From: a virus
Virus record (IMG/VR): IMGVR_UViG_3300003883_000001
Coordinates: 1-40,748 of that record
Direction: 5' to 3' (one strand)
Length of the DNA: 40,748 nucleotides
How positions within the stretch are numbered: position 1 is the stretch's first letter; every line of letters starts with the position of its first letter. The position numbers were made by a program, and so were the translations under genes. The notes below the pieces were generated by a model. That model ran no database searches, had not been told where the DNA came from, and saw nothing but the letters and a program-made list of their open reading frames with translations. Below, piece by piece: positions 40,094 through 40,748 of the stretch.

Positions 40094-40136
40094 GTTTAAT
40101 ATTGTACAGGCGGTTTTTTCATAGATTAGTTAGGTT

Positions 40137-40168
40137 ACCGGGTGTTTTCATGGGCACCCGGTTTTTTA
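40137..40168 (+). terminator. Second, tandem terminator
   Basis: ACCGGGTG (40137-40144) pairs with CACCCGGT (40155-40162) around a 10-base loop, followed by T (40162-40167). It lies 43 bases after the first terminator and just before the promoter of the late genes. Confidence 0.85.
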
Positions 40169-40169
40169 T

Positions 40170-40177
40170 TATCTTTA
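40170..40177 (+). promoter_or_regulatory. Putative -7 element for the tail/late operon
   Basis: TATCTTTA (one mismatch to TAnnTTTG) ends four bases before the ATG at 40182, immediately after the second terminator. It has the same geometry as other promoter candidates. No clear -33 TTTG is visible. Confidence 0.45.
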
Positions 40178-40181
40178 CATC

Positions 40182-40460
40182 ATGACAGAACTAATATTAA
40201 ATGCCCTATGGATACTAGGCTTTAGCAAGTTGTTTGAGGCTGGTATGATATTCGAAGAGATCGACGTATGGATTATGACCAAACTAAACGTCAATCATCA
40301 CTGGTTATTAAAGCCGGTTTATGCATGCCCTCCATGCATGTCATCAATTCACGGACTTATTGGAGCTGTATTCTTTGGAATACCATTCATCCTGATCCCT
40401 GTTTACATTGTAATGCTAGCGGGGTTACTTTCATTCGCACAAAAACTAATGTATAGATGA
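40182..40460 (+). CDS. Membrane protein with CPPC motif (92 aa)
   Basis: A 92-residue membrane protein. A hydrophobic N-terminal helix (about 3-25) and a strongly hydrophobic C-terminal region (about 57-82) surround the segment KPVYACPPCMSSIHG, with Cys49 and Cys52. A C-P-x-C-x-S pattern next to a membrane helix is seen in DUF1360-like small phage and bacterial membrane proteins. It is the first gene of the late operon and overlaps the next microgene by four bases. Confidence 0.6.
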   Translation: MTELILNALWILGFSKLFEAGMIFEEIDVWIMTKLNVNHHWLLKPVYACPPCMSSIHGLIGAVFFGIPFILIPVYIVMLAGLLSFAQKLMYR

Positions 40461-40585
40461 TAGCTAAGTATCTAGGCCGATTAGTGGCCATCCTAATGAT
40501 TATCGTGGTGTCATACACTGCGATATTCTGGTTTATTAAAGCTGTTTTAACGGCTATTAAAGAAACAATCTTACTATTCGCATGA
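40457..40585 (+). CDS. Small membrane peptide (42 aa)
   Basis: A 42-residue frame joined to its neighbours by ATGA overlaps. Residues about 8-28 (LVAILMIIVVSYTAIFWFI) form one helix; the ends are polar. It lies directly upstream of the tail chaperone gene. Function unknown. Confidence 0.55.
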   Translation: MIAKYLGRLVAILMIIVVSYTAIFWFIKAVLTAIKETILLFA

Positions 40586-40748
40586 ATAACACGATCGCAA
40601 GACTATTCTACAGGCTTTATATTTTATTCACTGACAGCCCTGTAAAGAAGAACGCACTTCACCCGGATTACAAGAAGCACATTGAGTACGCTTTTAGTAT
40701 TCCTAACGAAGACGGCTCACCAACGGACTATTACTGCTTCACTGATGC
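40582..40748 (+). CDS. Tail assembly chaperone, G-like (5' part; continues at position 1)
   Basis: This frame starts at an ATG in an ATGA overlap with the upstream membrane peptide and runs off the window after 55 codons plus two bases. It begins MNNTIARLFYRLYILF and contains HPDYKKHIEYAFSI. Read on from the last base to the first base, the sequence stays in frame: the trailing GC plus base 1 makes an Ala codon, followed by Ala-Asp-Met-Pro. The joined protein has 206 residues. See the feature at 1-454 for its role. Confidence 0.75.
   Translation, partial: MNNTIARLFYRLYILFTDSPVKKNALHPDYKKHIEYAFSIPNEDGSPTDYYCFTD

Overview
The window looks like one complete tailed-phage genome (siphovirus-like, 40.7 kb) that infects a member of the Bacteroidota, opened at an arbitrary point. 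The open frame that runs off the right end (from 40582) continues in the same frame into the frame that enters at the left end and stops at 454. Joined, they give one 206-residue protein just upstream of the tape measure gene, so the molecule is probably circular or circularly permuted. The Bacteroidota assignment rests on the AT-rich sequence, weak Shine-Dalgarno signals, TAnnTTTG-type -7 promoter elements a few bases before start codons, and protein types I associate with phages of that phylum. No integrase, partition gene, DNA polymerase, RNA polymerase, tRNA or CRISPR array was found.

Layout on the + strand, read circularly from the control region at about 31.0 kb: a small HTH regulator; early accessory genes (NinB-like protein, NUMOD4/HNH endonuclease, DUF551, ASCH, metallophosphoesterase, endonuclease VII, many very small genes); small and large terminase (37.8-39.6 kb); two membrane-protein genes and a microgene around a tandem terminator; then, across the window ends, the tail assembly chaperone pair with a probable -1 frameshift, tape measure, two tail-tip proteins, portal, minor head protein, scaffold and major capsid protein. 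A terminator at 12.57 kb is followed at once by a new promoter and a five-kilobase cassette of five glycosyltransferase-like proteins, GDP-mannose 4,6-dehydratase and a cupin. Next come a Ser/Thr/Asn-rich repeat protein, a fibre-like repeat protein, neck and tail-completion proteins (one fused to Ig-like and LamG-like domains), and a lysis region with an M15-type endolysin, a holin-like protein and a lipoprotein carrying a metzincin motif.

The - strand (30.9 to 26.7 kb) holds a leftward replication and recombination operon: Rad52-like annealing protein, SSB, a DUF6291-type replication protein containing DNA-level tandem repeats (candidate origin), a DnaB/RecA-fold ATPase and an HNH protein. 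It ends at a hairpin terminator facing the lysis genes. Leftward and rightward early transcription diverge from a 26-bp perfect palindrome that contains the -33 elements of both putative promoters.

The points most worth following are the glycosylation cassette beside a Ser/Thr-rich virion protein, the zinc-knuckle insertion in the portal, the lipoprotein metalloprotease in the lysis module, the palindromic divergent switch with near-leaderless promoters, the intragenic iterons, and the tail-before-head gene order.
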